Counted from the first letter of the stretch, positions 1 to 7,135 are shown. The stretch is 25,137 bases of DNA from JANWKA01 sp035533815 (GCA_035533815.1 DATLTB010000112.1:1-25137); one strand, 5' to 3'. The notes: generated by a model from the letters alone, not told the origin. Numbers and translations: made by a program.

Positions 1-516
1 CTGGAAAAGGCAATCCACAAATGTCTTTTCCAGATCAGAGCTTATTACCTTATTGAATGAATCAACCCATATCTTTTTCGACCCAAAAAAATGTTTATCG
101 TTATGATAAATAAACTGAAATGGTATTTCCCTGACCTTGATCACAGATGGTTTAATTTGATGATCCGTAACAATCAATTCATTGAGCGACGGCTGTGTAA
201 TCAACTGATGCAATTGTAGAGCAGAATAATAACCGATATAATATCTGTTGCCATTTACCAAATGCTCTGCTAATAGATGCCAGTCCGGAATAAACGTTTC
301 AGGATCCTGGTCAAAAGGGATAATATAATACAGGCCCTTTTTGATACGCATCAAGAGGCCTCTTTTTGCCATATCACTTAACTGTTCCCTGACGGCACCT
401 TCCGAGACACCTACCAATACGTTCAATGCATCCGCAGAAGTAAAGCAAAGTTGATTGCTTTTTAAAAAATGCTCCAAGATGGCGTTGGACTGGAACAAGA
501 TATTTTTATGTTTCAT
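1..516 (-). CDS. AbiEi-family antitoxin / transcriptional regulator, partial at left edge
   Basis: An open frame of 172 codons runs without a stop from the ATG at 514-516 to base 1, so the C-terminus lies outside the window. The N-terminal 60 or so residues read as a winged helix (TSADALNVLVGVSEGAVREQ), followed by the basic wing RIKKGLYYI. The later part keeps the AbiEi-type signature KTFVDCLFQ at the cut edge. This matches the antitoxin of type IV AbiE toxin-antitoxin systems, which represses its own operon and counteracts the nucleotidyltransferase toxin AbiEii. The toxin gene would be expected just left of base 1 and cannot be seen. A promoter and a palindrome sit directly upstream. Family recognition is from remembered motifs; a solitary AbiEi-like regulator without a toxin is the main alternative. 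Confidence 0.8.
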   Translation of the reverse strand, partial: MKHKNILFQSNAILEHFLKSNQLCFTSADALNVLVGVSEGAVREQLSDMAKRGLLMRIKKGLYYIIPFDQDPETFIPDWHLLAEHLVNGNRYYIGYYSALQLHQLITQPSLNELIVTDHQIKPSVIKVREIPFQFIYHNDKHFFGSKKIWVDSFNKVISSDLEKTFVDCLFQ

Positions 517-521
517 ATACT

Positions 522-546
522 GATTATCAGGTTATACCTGATTATC
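522..546. promoter_or_regulatory. Palindromic operator candidate 1 (ATCAGGT-TAT-ACCTGAT)
   Basis: The arms ATCAGGT (526-532) and ACCTGAT (536-542) are perfect inverted repeats around TAT, and imperfect symmetry extends out to 522-546. The site lies between the inferred transcription start and the AbiEi-like start codon, where a bound repressor would block expression. AbiEi antitoxins are known to autoregulate by binding inverted repeats at their promoter, so self-binding is the natural inference. Confidence 0.6.
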
Positions 547-552
547 CAGATA

Positions 553-584
553 CAAAATAATGAAATAAATATGAATAATTCAAA
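553..584 (-). promoter_or_regulatory. Putative promoter of the AbiEi-like gene
   Basis: Read on minus, TTTG (581-584) is followed after exactly 20 bases by TTATTTTG (553-560). This fits the Bacteroidota -33 TTTG / -7 TAnnTTTG architecture with one mismatch in the -7 box. Transcription would begin near 547, putting the palindrome at 522-546 at the very start of the transcript. Confidence 0.55.
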
Positions 585-610
585 TTGAATTGATATATCA
601 TATCTCAATT

Positions 611-627
611 ATCAGGTTTTACCTGAT
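611..627. promoter_or_regulatory. Palindromic operator candidate 2, direct-repeat copy
   Basis: ATCAGGT (611-617), TTT, ACCTGAT (621-627) repeats the arms of the first palindrome. The similarity continues into the right flank (CCAGATAYAAAA), so about 35 bp at 523-557 recurs at 608-643. The palindrome centres are 85 bp apart, close to eight helical turns. The second site lies upstream of the inferred promoter and could help cooperative repression, or it could be the remnant of a duplicated control region. Confidence 0.55.
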
Positions 628-821
628 TTTCCAGATATAAAACACCAATCTTATGGCTCTTCGGGCGTCGGATAAAATCAAACAAAAGACACTTTTTAGC
701 AAAAGTGGAAACTTTGACATTATTACATTGATAATCAATATAATAGTTCCAAACTAATGGAAAAGTAGTCATTGGGGCGATAGACAAAAGAAGAGGGAAG
801 CGCTGCTATAAGGACAAGCAC

Positions 822-1221
822 ATGGAAATATATACCTCGGTGCTGTACTCAAGTCCAATTAAAGAGGAACGTATAGGCGGCTTTGTAAATATTATGGGGA
901 CAAACAGCAGCCGGAGATCAACTTGGGCGCCGATACAACAATTGATGCCATAAAGATGTGTAAATATGATGGGCTCCGTTTCCAGATGGAGTTTCTGATC
1001 AGCGATGCCAAGCAATATAGTGGACTGGAGGATTGCCAGGCCAGGGATGGGGAAAAAGGCACACCCATTTTAATCTCTCCATGACAACAGTGTCAATGGC
1101 TAAAGCTGGGTATTATTTATCGCTTCCGGCTGAACAAAAGGGAAGTTTCTCCATGGCAGATATCAAAATGATCCCTGTAAATTACCCTGCATCAAGAATG
1201 CAGGGCGTTACTCGAGCATGA
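822..1221 (+). pseudogene. Degenerate DDE transposase C-terminal fragment, frameshifted
   Basis: Transposase-like text is spread over three frames. One frame (from 822) gives EIYTSVLYSSPIK. A second (from about 899) carries the recognisable core FQMEFLISDAKQYSGLEDCQ, which matches the FQIEFLxRDAKQ...L..CQAR block of Bacteroidota DDE transposases. A third (1033-1221) continues with HFNLSMTTVSMAKAGYYLSL and SFSMADIKM. The switch from the second to the third frame falls in the homopolymer-rich stretch at 1049-1060. The N-terminal catalytic region is not recognisable and no terminal inverted repeats were found, so this is a decayed insertion-sequence remnant. The IS family cannot be fixed; IS4-like is a guess. 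Confidence 0.7.
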
Positions 1222-1355
1222 TGACACAGCATTTAAACCTGGATTCAATACCCCCATTGCATCGACCATCCGGCTTTTATGCGCTGATTTACGGCAACGC
1301 CAAATTAAACGTGCCTGTTAAACCGTTTCTCTATCGTAACTCTGATGCTTTTACG

Positions 1356-1555
1356 TCCGCAGAAGATTTCCTTCGGCAACCAGGTATCAAGTCAAAGAAC
1401 TTTTATTACATATATTCAAAGAAAATGGGAGTGGTTCTCCTCCCTGGGCAACGGCCAGGGTTTCCGAACCAGAAGATGATGAACCAATTGATCCCCGAGC
1501 CGATTTTTTCCAATTTAGGTTTAGGCCTGAGTTGCAGAAAAATCAGGATGCTTGA
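1356..1555 (+). pseudogene. Unidentified broken reading frame, probable gene remnant
   Basis: A frame ending at TGA 1553-1555 has protein-like composition: an amphipathic stretch YQVKELLLHIFKENG, an acidic turn EPEDDEPIDPRAD and a basic end QFRFRPELQKNQDA. It has no start codon, and an in-frame stop lies just upstream. A longer 127-residue frame at 1218-1601 covers the same DNA but has less convincing composition. I do not recognise a family. Given the decayed transposase next to it, this is best read as the tail of a disrupted accessory gene, or as chance. Confidence 0.25.
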
Positions 1556-1662
1556 TAACAAAAGGCTGAACTTTGAAAGGGGTTACCCGATAAGAGCCTG
1601 AAATTTCTGTTGCTCAGGGAGGAAGCGCTGGCTACCGGAAAATGATTTGCCGGATAGGGATC

Positions 1663-2349
1663 TCAGTTTTCCGGTACCTGCGGCTCTGCAGGCAAGACCG
1701 GATCAGGGGAGGGGGAATCCGCAGCAGGGGCCATTGTTTGCCGTTTGCGGAAAAAGGATTTTTGGAATACGATGATGGAGATTACCCCGGTTGATATTGA
1801 CGCATCGGCGATATTGAACACCGGTTGAAAAAAGATAAAATAATGCCCTCCCCAGAAAGGGACCCACCTGGGTAAAAATCCCTGATAAAGGGGAAAATAG
1901 AGCATATCCACCACCCTTCCCTGCAGAAAGTGAGCATACCCGCCGCCTGCAGGCAGGAAAGAGGCCACATTGCGGGTGAATTCACTGCTTGCAGAAAAGA
2001 AAATACCGTAAAACAAACTGTCGATCAGGTTACCCATGGCCCCGGCCAGGATCAGGGCACCACAGAAAATAAGGCCCCGGTGATATTTTTCCCGGATCAG
2101 TTTGCGGATCAGGAAAAAGCCTCCCACGACAGCCGCCAGGCGGAATATGCTCAGCATCAGCTTACCCCCGTTTCCGCCAATCTCGATTCCATAGGCCATG
2201 CCTTCATTCTCGATAAAGTGAATCCGGAACCAGGATCCGACCATATTAAATTCCTGCCCGGCATACATATGGGTCTTGACCCAATATTTAAGGGCCTGAT
2301 CCAGGACGAGCACTAAGAAAATGACTATGAGAACAGTACGGAAGCGCAA
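1663..2349 (-). CDS. lspA: Lipoprotein signal peptidase (signal peptidase II)
   Basis: LspA is the inner-membrane aspartyl protease that removes the signal peptide of prolipoproteins after lipidation of the lipobox cysteine. The 228-residue product has four hydrophobic segments, the NEGMAYG block (about 48-54), GNLIDSLFYG (about 106-115), GRVVDMLYFP with catalytic Asp148, and FNIADASI with catalytic Asp182. A hydrophilic Pro-rich tail of about 30 residues extends beyond the usual end. The best start is TTG at 2347-2349; no ATG or GTG is in frame between it and the in-frame TAA that ends anmK. A GGAGGG at about 2393-2398 lies too far upstream to serve that TTG. Probably co-transcribed behind anmK, 60 bases upstream. 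Three lipoprotein genes in this window encode potential substrates. Confidence 0.93.
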   Translation of the reverse strand: MRFRTVLIVIFLVLVLDQALKYWVKTHMYAGQEFNMVGSWFRIHFIENEGMAYGIEIGGNGGKLMLSIFRLAAVVGGFFLIRKLIREKYHRGLIFCGALILAGAMGNLIDSLFYGIFFSASSEFTRNVASFLPAGGGYAHFLQGRVVDMLYFPLYQGFLPRWVPFWGGHYFIFFQPVFNIADASISTGVISIIVFQKSFFRKRQTMAPAADSPSPDPVLPAEPQVPEN

Positions 2350-2409
2350 GGCAATTTCAGATTTCCGGCAAAGGTAACCGGAAATGCAGGTCCCTCCAAA
2401 TAGGTCAGC

Positions 2410-3498
2410 TTAATCCCCCCTGCCCAGCCAGATCGCTCCCCCGGAACTGTCCCGGGAGGCCCCGGTGACGGATGACAGCACAGTATCCATCTCTCTCCAG
2501 CGCAACACCCCCAGAAATGCCATGATCAACGCTTCCTTGAAACGGACCAGTTGCGCATCCGGAATGACCAGCTCCACACCCCGCTGATCCAAAGCAGCCT
2601 TCAGGCGGGAAAGCAGAAAACCATTGAAAGCACCTCCGCCGGTGACCAGCATTTTTTGACGCCCTCCAAGGGGGAACATGGCCAGGGCGGCATCCACCTG
2701 CATGGCAATATGCTCGCAGTAGGTCCTGAGGGAATTGCGGGCCTTCCCCTCCAGGCTTAGGATCAGGGGATAGATGGTCTCTGTGCCAAATTCATTAGGC
2801 AGGGATTTGGGGAAAGGGAGCCGGTAATAAGGTTGGGCATTCAGGGAATCCCGTAGGGCCAGATTGAGTTGTCCGGAAGCGGCCATCCTCCCATTATCAT
2901 CATAATCCTGACCCTCAAGCGCAGCCAGGGCATCCAGCACCCGGTTCGCCGGGCAGATATCAAAGGCCCGGTACTGCCCCTGATCCTTATAGGAGATATT
3001 GGCGATTCCACCCAGGTTTAATAACAGGGCATATTCCCCGAAAAGGTGTTTTTCCCCAGCTGGTACAATGGGTGCTCCCTGACCGCCCAGGGCCAGGTCC
3101 ATGGCACGCAGTCCGCAGATCACCGGCAAGCCGGTAACCGCAGCAATGGTTGCTCCATCCCCAAGCTGGGCAGTTGTATGCCGGTCCGGAAGATGAAAAC
3201 TGGTATGACCATGGCAGGCAATAAAATTGACCTGGTATTCCAGGCCATGACCGGCCATGAACTGGCAAATCCTTTCCCCGATATGACGGCCAAATGCTGT
3301 ATCCAGGCAAAGGTATTCCCCTGCACCAAGGGTCCTGGATTGCCTCAGTTTTTCCTTCCATTCCCGAGTATAGGGATAGCAGGTGGTTTCCAGGAAATCG
3401 TAACTCCATGTTCCGGCCTTGTCCTGGATAGCTGCATAAGCCAGGTCCAGTCCATCCAGGGAGCTGCCGGACATGACTCCGATCACTTTGTATACCAC
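2410..3498 (-). CDS. anmK: Anhydro-N-acetylmuramic acid kinase
   Basis: AnmK opens and phosphorylates 1,6-anhydroMurNAc to MurNAc-6-phosphate with ATP, returning peptidoglycan turnover products to metabolism in the cytoplasm. The 362-residue product has family-typical length. The N-terminal ATP-binding loop reads GVMSGSSLDGLDLAY, followed by the substrate-side block GHTSFHLPDRHTTAQLGDG, then GGQGAPIVPAGEK, LNLGGIANIS, DICPANRVLDA and the late GGGAFN loop. The start is GTG at 3496-3498, and a TAAATTTG box at 3512-3519 implies a leader of only a few bases. It lies upstream of lspA on the same strand, so the two are a likely operon, and diverges from upp. Confidence 0.95.
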   Translation of the reverse strand: MVYKVIGVMSGSSLDGLDLAYAAIQDKAGTWSYDFLETTCYPYTREWKEKLRQSRTLGAGEYLCLDTAFGRHIGERICQFMAGHGLEYQVNFIACHGHTSFHLPDRHTTAQLGDGATIAAVTGLPVICGLRAMDLALGGQGAPIVPAGEKHLFGEYALLLNLGGIANISYKDQGQYRAFDICPANRVLDALAALEGQDYDDNGRMAASGQLNLALRDSLNAQPYYRLPFPKSLPNEFGTETIYPLILSLEGKARNSLRTYCEHIAMQVDAALAMFPLGGRQKMLVTGGGAFNGFLLSRLKAALDQRGVELVIPDAQLVRFKEALIMAFLGVLRWREMDTVLSSVTGASRDSSGGAIWLGRGD

Positions 3499-3511
3499 GG
3501 TACAGTTTTGC

Positions 3512-3519
3512 CAAATTTA
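3512..3519 (-). promoter_or_regulatory. TAnnTTTG -7 box for anmK-lspA
   Basis: TAAATTTG on minus, an exact match to the Bacteroidota -7 consensus, ends 13 bases before the GTG start of anmK. No clear -33 TTTG lies at the right distance. Confidence 0.5.
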
Positions 3520-3594
3520 CACCGATTGGCATTGACCCGTGATTACGACCGGTTTACCCCGGGAAAAATCCTTAAATTGACCTTAAAATCCGGT

Positions 3595-4245
3595 ATGGTC
3601 ATTAATCTCAGCGAAAGGCATTCCCTGGTCGGCCATTGGCTAAGCGAGATCAGGGATGTCCAGATTCAGGCAGACCGGATGCGTTTCCGGCGTAACCTGG
3701 AAAGAATCGGCGAAGTGGCTGCTTACGAGATCAGCAGGGAAATGACTTATCGATCCCTGGAAATCACCACTTCCCTGGGTATCTCCAAGAGCTTTGTCCT
3801 GGAAGAGCAACCGGTATTGGCAACGATATTGAGGGCGGGCCTACCGCTTCACCAGGGATTGCTGAATTATTTTGACCAGGCAGATCATGCCTTTGTGACC
3901 GCTTACCGGCATCATGCTACCTCGGACAGCTTCGATATACAAATGGATTACCTTTCCTGCCCGCCCCTGGAGGGCCGGTTCCTGATCCTGGCCGATACGA
4001 TGCTGGCCACCGGAGCTTCCCTGGTCAAAACCATCCATCGCCTGCTGGAGTATGGCCAGCCTTCAGCCATCCATGTGGTCACTGCCATAGCTTCCCGGAC
4101 GGGCATTGAAAAAGTGCAGAAATTGGCTGGAAAACTAAAAATCTGGGCAGCTGCCATTGATGAAGAGCTCAACGGCCAGGGGTATATCGTTCCCGGACTT
4201 GGGGATGCCGGAGACCTGGCTTACGGGGAGAAGAAACAGCAATAA
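3595..4245 (+). CDS. upp: Uracil phosphoribosyltransferase
   Basis: UPRT salvages uracil by joining it to PRPP to give UMP and pyrophosphate in the cytoplasm. The 216-residue product from ATG 3595 carries the PRPP-binding loop ILADTMLATGAS (family form DPMLATGGS) and the C-terminal uracil-binding loop YIVPGLGDAGDLAYG. RAGLPLHQGLLNYF is the typical mid-protein block. The open frame extends upstream into DNA antisense to anmK, but that part has no family similarity, and MVINLSERHSL fits the usual UPRT N-terminus. Divergent from anmK, with about 96 bases between the start codons. An Asp-Thr replaces the usual Asp-Pro in the PRPP loop, which is a mild variation. Confidence 0.93.
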   Translation: MVINLSERHSLVGHWLSEIRDVQIQADRMRFRRNLERIGEVAAYEISREMTYRSLEITTSLGISKSFVLEEQPVLATILRAGLPLHQGLLNYFDQADHAFVTAYRHHATSDSFDIQMDYLSCPPLEGRFLILADTMLATGASLVKTIHRLLEYGQPSAIHVVTAIASRTGIEKVQKLAGKLKIWAAAIDEELNGQGYIVPGLGDAGDLAYGEKKQQ

Positions 4246-4304
4246 ATTCCGTAAATTGACCTTTTTCCACCTTTTTAAGGTACCCTGCTTTACTGGACCC
4301 TGCC

Positions 4305-5315
4305 ATGAACCGAAAGCTGATCCTGGTCTTCCTGCTGACCCTGAGTAAAATTTGCCAGGCCCAGGATCCACATTTCACCCAATATTTTGCTTCTCCCCTT
4401 ACCCTCAACCCGGCCTACACGGGCTTTTTTTACGGGGATTTCCGGATTGCCGGAAATTACCGGTCCCAGTGGTCGAGCATATCAACTCCATTCATCACCG
4501 GAACCGTATCCGCCGATATGGACATCCTGAAAAACGTGATCAACCCCAATGATATTTTCGGGGTGGGGATTACCATATTATACGACCAGACCGGAGGAGG
4601 GGGACTGCTGGAAAATTATGTAGGCCTTTCCACAGCCTACCATAAATCGCTGGATGTATACGGAGATCAGACCCTGGGTCTCGGCGTCCAGGTCACCCTC
4701 GTGCAGAAAAGGCTTGATTTTTCCAAATTGATATTCGAGAACCAGCTGGGAGCTGACGGATTTGATCCCACAATCCCGAGCGGGGAAACATTCAGTCAAT
4801 CCAATATCTCCTATTCGGACTATAATGTTGGCTTACTGTATAATGCTACGATAAATGACAATGCCTATATCTATGGTGGGGCATCCTATTATCATATCAG
4901 CCAGCCGAATGAGTCCTTCCTCGGAGAGACCAACCGCATCAATGCCCGCTTAACCGTTCATGTCGGGGCTTCCATCCCCGTCAATGAGACCACCCGGCTA
5001 TATACCAGCGGTCTGTATATGCAACAGGGAGGGGCGACGGAAATGGATCTCGGCGGAGCTTTTGGTCTGAATGTGGATCAAGTCATAGATAATCCCACTA
5101 TTTTTTATGTGGGTGCCTGGTACAGGTGGAATGATGCCATCAATCCCTATCTGGGTTTGCAAATGAACGGCATTAAGGTGGGACTCAGCTATGACGTCAA
5201 TGTGTCCAGTCTTCAATCGGCATCCCAGAGCCGGGGTGGAATGGAAATCTCAGCGATTTATACCAAGCTTCCTGCCATACCGGATAAAAGAAGGATGAAC
5301 TGCCCCACTTTCTGA
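4305..5315 (+). CDS. PorP/SprF-family type IX secretion membrane protein
   Basis: The 336-residue product begins with a signal peptide (about residues 1-19, ending ICQA-QD) followed by DPHFTQYFASPLTLNPAYTG, the signature of the PorP/SprF family. The rest is rich in alternating aromatic and small residues, with many Gly-Tyr strands, as expected of a beta-barrel of about 14 strands. Family members are outer-membrane proteins of the type IX secretion and gliding machinery of Bacteroidota; many paralogues are linked to particular secreted substrates. No partner gene such as sprE or a gliding-motility adhesin is adjacent, so this is more likely a stand-alone paralogue than the core PorP. No other family seems likely. 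Confidence 0.9.
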   Translation: MNRKLILVFLLTLSKICQAQDPHFTQYFASPLTLNPAYTGFFYGDFRIAGNYRSQWSSISTPFITGTVSADMDILKNVINPNDIFGVGITILYDQTGGGGLLENYVGLSTAYHKSLDVYGDQTLGLGVQVTLVQKRLDFSKLIFENQLGADGFDPTIPSGETFSQSNISYSDYNVGLLYNATINDNAYIYGGASYYHISQPNESFLGETNRINARLTVHVGASIPVNETTRLYTSGLYMQQGGATEMDLGGAFGLNVDQVIDNPTIFYVGAWYRWNDAINPYLGLQMNGIKVGLSYDVNVSSLQSASQSRGGMEISAIYTKLPAIPDKRRMNCPTF

Positions 5316-5476
5316 ACCTTGCTTGCCATTTCCGGGCCCAGAAAAATGTTGTGTAACCATACCCCCTGAGAATTGGCAGAAGCTTTGGCGTTCCCCCAAA
5401 CAATCTTAAAAACCTGGGGGCAGGCAGGGAATTTAAAAATCTTTATTCTGATCTTACTGACTAAAACAAAAGAAAA

Positions 5477-5510
5477 TTGCGGAAGGTTTTTTTCCGCAAG
5501 TTTAATTTTT
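5477..5510 (+). terminator. Probable rho-independent terminator
   Basis: A perfect 8-bp stem TTGCGGAA (5477-5484) / TTCCGCAA (5492-5499) with a 7-base loop is followed by GTTTAATTTTTTT. It lies 160 bases after the PorP/SprF-like gene. The other side is A-rich, so it may also work on minus. Confidence 0.6.
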
Positions 5511-5898
5511 TTCCATTTATCCATCGGCAACGGATACTCGGGATGATTTTCCGTGACATCCCGGATCCGCCTGAATAATTTGGTCCCTGGGGTTCCCGGT
5601 GAGGGACTGAATCCTGACTTGAAAGGTAAAAAAAAATTTATTTTGCTGAATGGGTCCCGGGGAAAAGGGTCAATTCCACCCATGCTAATTTAGCCTTAAT
5701 CCAGTCCCAAACCCGTTGATCCTAAGATGTTCCGGATAACCCATAAGCTTTCCATCTGGGAAATCGCTTTTAGCTTTTCCGGATACTGGACTTTCGCAAC
5801 CTTCCGTGGGGGCCTATTTTCATTTCCTGGGATAATTTACCCGCTTTGTGTCTCACCAACATATTATCTATGCTCCTTCTCCGCAATATGGCTATTTT

Positions 5899-5934
5899 GA
5901 TTCCGGGTAATTCTATATCTTTAAGCCCGGAATC
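5899..5934. promoter_or_regulatory. Perfect 9-bp inverted repeat around a -7-like box
   Basis: GATTCCGGG (5899-5907) and CCCGGAATC (5926-5934) are exact inverted repeats. Their 18-base AT-rich spacer contains TATCTTTA (5916-5923), one base off TAnnTTTG. The element ends 78 bases before the ATG of the PAS-LuxR regulator. A promoter flanked by operator arms, perhaps autoregulatory, or a leader hairpin are both possible. Confidence 0.4.
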
Positions 5935-6012
5935 CGTTGCCCCTGGCAATCACCGGTTCGCCACATTCCTGCAGAAAAACCCTGAATTCAAACCAACGAA
6001 AGTTTTTTTGCA

Positions 6013-6714
6013 ATGAACCAAGCTACCGCGAATCGGCTGAAGGTCAGCCATAGCCCCGATAAGTTTCCCCTTCGCTCCGAACCTTATTATACATCCAGCG
6101 ATGAACTGTTGGATAAATTGCCTGCCCTGATCTATATCAGGGACAACCTTACCGGTGGTATCCGGTGGTGCAATAATGTCATGGAAACGGTAATGGGTTA
6201 CAGCAGAAAAGAGATCATCAGTAAAGGCATGGCCATTTTCAAGGAGCTCATGCATCCCGATGACCTGTACCTGGCTGACAATAAAAAATACAGTTCCACC
6301 ATCTTATCGAATTTTGGCGGGGTGATCAGGGCCAGGTCCAGGTACAGCACAGATTATAAATGGTATATCGGCATCAGCACCGTATTCAGGACGGACGAGG
6401 AAGGAGAAGTGCTGGAAAAACTCCTGATATTCGTCGAGTTCAATTCCACTACGATCATACAGACCAAGGAACAGATCAATGAAGCCATCCGGCAGGCGAT
6501 GAGCAGCAAAAACAAGGAACTGCTGGAACGGCTGAATGACCGGGAAAAACAAATTATTCTGCTCGTTATTGCCGGAAAGCGTAACCTGGAGATGGCTAAA
6601 AAACTCCATTTGAGCATACACACCATCCAAAGCTACCGGAAGAATATCCGGATGAAATTAAATGTTAAAAATACCCAGGAATTGATCGCACTTGCGAAAA
6701 ACATTGGTTTCTAA
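6013..6714 (+). CDS. PAS domain-containing LuxR-family transcriptional regulator
   Basis: A 233-residue cytoplasmic regulator. Residues about 30-145 form a PAS fold: LPALIYIRDNLTGGIRWCNN opens the domain and MHPDDLYLADN is the typical mid-domain loop. Residues about 172-233 are a LuxR/GerE helix-turn-helix: LNDREKQIILLVIAGKRNLE, then the recognition region LSIHTIQSYRKNIRMKL. There is no receiver domain, so a ligand, a redox state or a partner protein sensed by the PAS domain would control DNA binding; the signal cannot be told. It stands alone, with an inverted repeat in its upstream region and the small coiled-coil gene downstream on the same strand. Confident in domains, not in targets. Confidence 0.88.
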   Translation: MNQATANRLKVSHSPDKFPLRSEPYYTSSDELLDKLPALIYIRDNLTGGIRWCNNVMETVMGYSRKEIISKGMAIFKELMHPDDLYLADNKKYSSTILSNFGGVIRARSRYSTDYKWYIGISTVFRTDEEGEVLEKLLIFVEFNSTTIIQTKEQINEAIRQAMSSKNKELLERLNDREKQIILLVIAGKRNLEMAKKLHLSIHTIQSYRKNIRMKLNVKNTQELIALAKNIGF

Positions 6715-6744
6715 CCAATTACATTTCCCCTCTCTTTAAAAATA

Positions 6745-6758
6745 CCCCATTTGTGGGG
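6745..6758 (+). terminator. Short hairpin after the PAS-LuxR gene
   Basis: CCCCA / TGGGG (6745-6749, 6754-6758) closes a TTTG tetraloop 30 bases after the stop codon at 6714. The downstream sequence is only moderately T-rich, so termination would be weak. Confidence 0.3.
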
Positions 6759-6782
6759 ATTGATTTGTGATTTCCCATCACC

Positions 6783-6790
6783 TATTTTTG
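6783..6790 (+). promoter_or_regulatory. TAnnTTTG -7 box before the leader-ORF chain
   Basis: TATTTTTG matches the -7 consensus exactly, 75 bases before the ATG at 6866. A TTTG at 6764-6767 is too close (15-base gap) to be a good -33 element. Transcription would start near 6797 and include both mini-ORFs. Confidence 0.4.
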
Positions 6791-6812
6791 CTTCCGTCAT
6801 TTTGAACAGGAA

Positions 6813-6869
6813 ATGAAGAGATCAGGTGAACTGGAAATCCGTTAAATGAGCACAAAAGAAACTGAATGA
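6813..6869 (+). other. Two abutting mini-ORFs (10 and 7 codons) leading into the 6866 gene
   Basis: ATG 6813 opens a 10-residue frame (MKRSGELEIR) whose TAA (6843-6845) is immediately followed by ATG 6846. That opens a 7-residue frame (MSTKETE) whose TGA overlaps the ATG of the next gene as ATGA at 6866-6869. The arrangement would allow ribosomes to reinitiate along the chain. It may be a leader-peptide device or a coincidence of short ORFs; nothing in the peptides resembles an attenuator with a run of one amino acid. Confidence 0.3.
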
Positions 6870-7135
6870 ATACCCTGTTGGAGGAATTCGGGCTGGTCAT
6901 CAGGCAGCTGCAACATCATGATGATATCGAGTTATTCAAAGAACAATACAACCAGTTAAAGGAAAAATACATTGAATTAAAAAATAAAGAAAAAGATCTG
7001 AAAACCCGAATCGCCTTGCAGAATAAGCTGATGGAACTGGATGATGCATACATTGCATTCATGAACAGGCAAATCGGCAGGCAAAGTAAACGGCTGTTAA
7101 ACTTTCGTTTACCCATTAAAACGCCACATTCTTAA
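6866..7135 (+). CDS. Small charged coiled-coil protein, hypothetical
   Basis: An 89-residue product not recognised as any family. Residues about 10-60 are a strongly charged helix (YNQLKEKYIELKNKEKDLKT) with heptad-like spacing of Leu, Tyr and Ile, predicting a coiled coil. A basic tail follows (NRQIGRQSKRLLNFRLPIK). There is no signal peptide or membrane segment. It is A-rich compared with its neighbours. It lies downstream of the PAS-LuxR gene on the same strand with its own candidate promoter, and it ends just before a strong terminator at 7153-7180. The terminator and the biased composition support a real gene. A role as partner of the regulator is only suggested by position. Confidence 0.6.
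   Translation: MNTLLEEFGLVIRQLQHHDDIELFKEQYNQLKEKYIELKNKEKDLKTRIALQNKLMELDDAYIAFMNRQIGRQSKRLLNFRLPIKTPHS

Larger units (their letters stand above)
5316..6012. other. Gene-poor intergenic stretch
   Basis: Almost 700 bases without a convincing gene. It holds the stem-loop at 5477-5510 and the inverted repeat at 5899-5934. Frames on either strand have no recognisable protein text: the longest is a 141-codon minus frame that crosses the terminator stem, and a 57-codon plus frame at 5727-5900 looks random. No tRNA-like cloverleaf was seen. Confidence 0.6.

Noticed and set aside
605..787. 60-codon minus-strand frame upstream of the transposase remnant
   Set aside because: It crosses the second operator copy and has no recognisable protein text.
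806..1015. 69-codon minus-strand frame
   Set aside because: Antisense to the transposase core, which is clearly coded on plus.
1930..2316. 128-codon plus-strand frame
   Set aside because: Antisense to lspA; no family similarity.
3046..3594. Upstream extension of the upp frame, about 183 codons
   Set aside because: It lies antisense to anmK and has no homology. UPRT similarity begins at the ATG at 3595.
3570..4270. TAAATTGACCTT occurring before both upp and the PorP/SprF-like gene as a shared promoter element
   Set aside because: Only two copies, which do not match the TAnnTTTG consensus and lie at different distances from the start codons. Chance is sufficient.
5258..5683. 141-codon minus-strand frame
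   Set aside because: It overlaps the end of the PorP/SprF-like gene, runs through the terminator stem at 5477-5499 and has low-complexity, unfamily-like text.
5727..5900. 57-codon plus-strand frame with hydrophobic residues
   Set aside because: Biased to Phe/Trp/Cys with no membrane-protein pattern, and its stop falls in the inverted repeat. Most likely chance.
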